Source: Cyanobacteria bacterium M_surface_7_m2_037 (GTDB taxonomy: Bacteria; Cyanobacteriota; Cyanobacteriia; PCC-6307; Cyanobiaceae). From it: a stretch of DNA of 5,106 bases. Shown piece after piece: positions 4,054-5,106 of the stretch. The stretch spans positions 1 through 5,106 of the forward strand of contig VGPP01000121.1 in assembly GCA_016882585.1 (NCBI GenBank), given 5' to 3'. The position numbers and the translations under genes were made by a program. The notes beneath the pieces are model-generated. The model searched no databases. It saw nothing but the letters and a program-made list of their open reading frames with translations, and was not told where the DNA came from. The number at the start of each line of letters is the position of its first letter. Within the stretch, counting starts at the first letter, position 1.

Positions 4054-5106
4054 ATGGGTCACGACAGCGCGAGCTCCCACGCCCGTTCGTCGGCCCTGCT
4101 GATCGGTTCCTGTGAACCGTTCAGTGGCAAATCCGCTGTGGTGCTGGGGCTGGCCCGCCAATGGCTGCAGCGAGGCCTGGCGGTGCGCGTTGGCAAACCC
4201 CTGGCAGACAGCGCTGAACTTGGGGCAGGCGGCAGTGGCCCCCTGATCGACGACGACGTGCGCTTCGTGGGCCAGATCCTGGGCCTCAGCGAAGCGCAGC
4301 TGGTGCCTTCGGTGCATCTGCAGGGGGCTGGCGCCGCGCGGGAGCGGCTGCTGGCCGGCAATCTCAAGGCCGGTGAAGGATTTGCAGCGCTGCAGGAGCA
4401 GCTCAGCGCTGGCGGTGAAGGCATCACCCTGCTGGAGGGGGCGGGCGGCCTCAGTGATGGCCTGCTCTATGGCCTCGATCTGGTGCAGGTGGCGCGTGGA
4501 CTGCAGGCCCCTGTGGTGTTGGTGCACAGCTGGAGCGGCTGCCATAGCGCTGAGCCTCTGCTGGCGGCCCGCGAGCAGCTGGGCGATCTGCTCTGCGGTG
4601 TGGTGCTGAATGGATTGCCGCCCGAGCAGGTGGATGCCGTGCGCGCTGAGGTGGCGCCGGCGCTCGAGCGACTGGGCGTGCCCGTGCTGGGGGTGATGCC
4701 TCGCTCGCCTCTGCTGCGCAGCGTCACGGTGGAGGAGCTCAGCCGGCGCCTGGATGCGGAGGTGCTCTGCTGCCGCGATCGCCTGGATCTGCTGGTGGAA
4801 ACCCTCTCGATCGGTGCGATGAACGTGAACTCCGCCATGGAGTTTTTCCGCCGTCGCCGCAACATGGCCGTGGTCACCGGCGCCGATCGCACCGATATTC
4901 AATTGGCGGCCCTGGAGGCTTCCACCCAGTGCCTGATCCTCACCGGTGCGGGCGAACCCCTGCCTCAGTTGATTTCCCGCGCCGAAGAGCTGGAGGTGCC
5001 GCTGCTCAAGGTGGAGCACGACACCCTCACCACGGTTGAGGTGATCGAAAGCGCCTTCGGCCATGTGCGCCTGCACGAATCGGTGAAAGCCACCTATGCC
5101 TTCCGC
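4054..5106 (+). CDS. BioD-like P-loop / DRTGG domain protein (phosphotransacetylase N-terminal type), open at right edge
   Basis: Translation from ATG 4054 stays open for 351 codons to the window end. Residues about 13-215 form a dethiobiotin-synthetase-like P-loop domain: Walker A GSCEPFSGKS (18-27), a conserved acidic stretch IDDDVRF (65-71), and LLEGAGGLSDG (126-136), which matches the BioD EGAGG segment. Residues about 235-345 form a DRTGG domain, with the signature TGADRTDIQLAALEAS (275-290), LILTGAGEP (294-302) and VEHDTLTTVEVIESAFGHVR (320-339). This pair of domains is the N-terminal regulatory part of long phosphotransacetylases; cyanobacteria, as I recall, carry it as a stand-alone protein of roughly 360 residues. 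The reading stops just where a catalytic PTA domain could begin, so the window cannot settle this, and I give no pta symbol. No Shine-Dalgarno sequence is visible. It follows the 127-aa gene by 24 bases and carries a HIP1 site. The domains are secure, the function is not. Confidence 0.9.
   Translation, partial: MGHDSASSHARSSALLIGSCEPFSGKSAVVLGLARQWLQRGLAVRVGKPLADSAELGAGGSGPLIDDDVRFVGQILGLSEAQLVPSVHLQGAGAARERLLAGNLKAGEGFAALQEQLSAGGEGITLLEGAGGLSDGLLYGLDLVQVARGLQAPVVLVHSWSGCHSAEPLLAAREQLGDLLCGVVLNGLPPEQVDAVRAEVAPALERLGVPVLGVMPRSPLLRSVTVEELSRRLDAEVLCCRDRLDLLVETLSIGAMNVNSAMEFFRRRRNMAVVTGADRTDIQLAALEASTQCLILTGAGEPLPQLISRAEELEVPLLKVEHDTLTTVEVIESAFGHVRLHESVKATYAFR
4775..4782. repeat. HIP1 octamer GCGATCGC
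   Basis: A second exact HIP1 copy, inside the BioD-like/DRTGG gene, between its two domains. Confidence 0.85.

Noticed and set aside
3784..5076. A 430-codon open frame on the minus strand
   Set aside because: It is antisense to the BioD-like/DRTGG gene and the end of the 127-aa gene, whose proteins have clear domains. Its product is full of His, Gln and Arg, as expected from the complement of GC-rich coding sequence.

Overview
The window looks like core chromosome of a GC-rich unicellular cyanobacterium of the Synechococcus/Cyanobium (picocyanobacterial) type. The basis is the acid-extended L19 with a typical cyanobacterial core, two copies of the cyanobacterial palindrome GCGATCGC (HIP1), tRNA genes without an encoded CCA, and a stand-alone-looking BioD-like/DRTGG protein. 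The genus assignment is inferred from protein character, not from a search. I see no mobile element, CRISPR array, phage gene or toxin-antitoxin pair, and no clearly new system.

Left part, all on the minus strand (read from high to low coordinates): a small PepSY-type membrane protein (1910-1605), ribosomal protein L19 (rplS, 1562-1080), a GNRA-capped hairpin (1033-1001), tRNA-Trp(CCA) (981-909), an unrecognised 62-residue small beta-barrel-like protein (871-683), and a strong intrinsic terminator (657-632). A second minus-strand unit follows: a promoter candidate (531-502), tRNA-Asp(GUC) (432-359) and the first 110 codons of gltX, which runs off the left edge. This half is almost entirely translation machinery: a ribosomal protein, two tRNAs and an aminoacyl-tRNA synthetase.

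Middle part: map (methionine aminopeptidase, plus strand, 1975-2850) is divergent from the PepSY-type gene. It converges on a short-chain dehydrogenase/reductase (SDR, minus, 3588-2857) with only 6 bases between the two stop codons.

Right part: divergent from the SDR are an unrecognised 127-residue protein (3646-4029) and, 24 bases later, a protein with a BioD-like P-loop domain and a DRTGG domain (4054 to beyond the right edge), the architecture found at the N terminus of long phosphotransacetylases. These two probably form an operon.

The points most worth following up are the mixed mRNA/tRNA unit rplS-tRNA-Trp-small ORF with its strand-specific RNA hairpin, and the two small proteins of unknown function.
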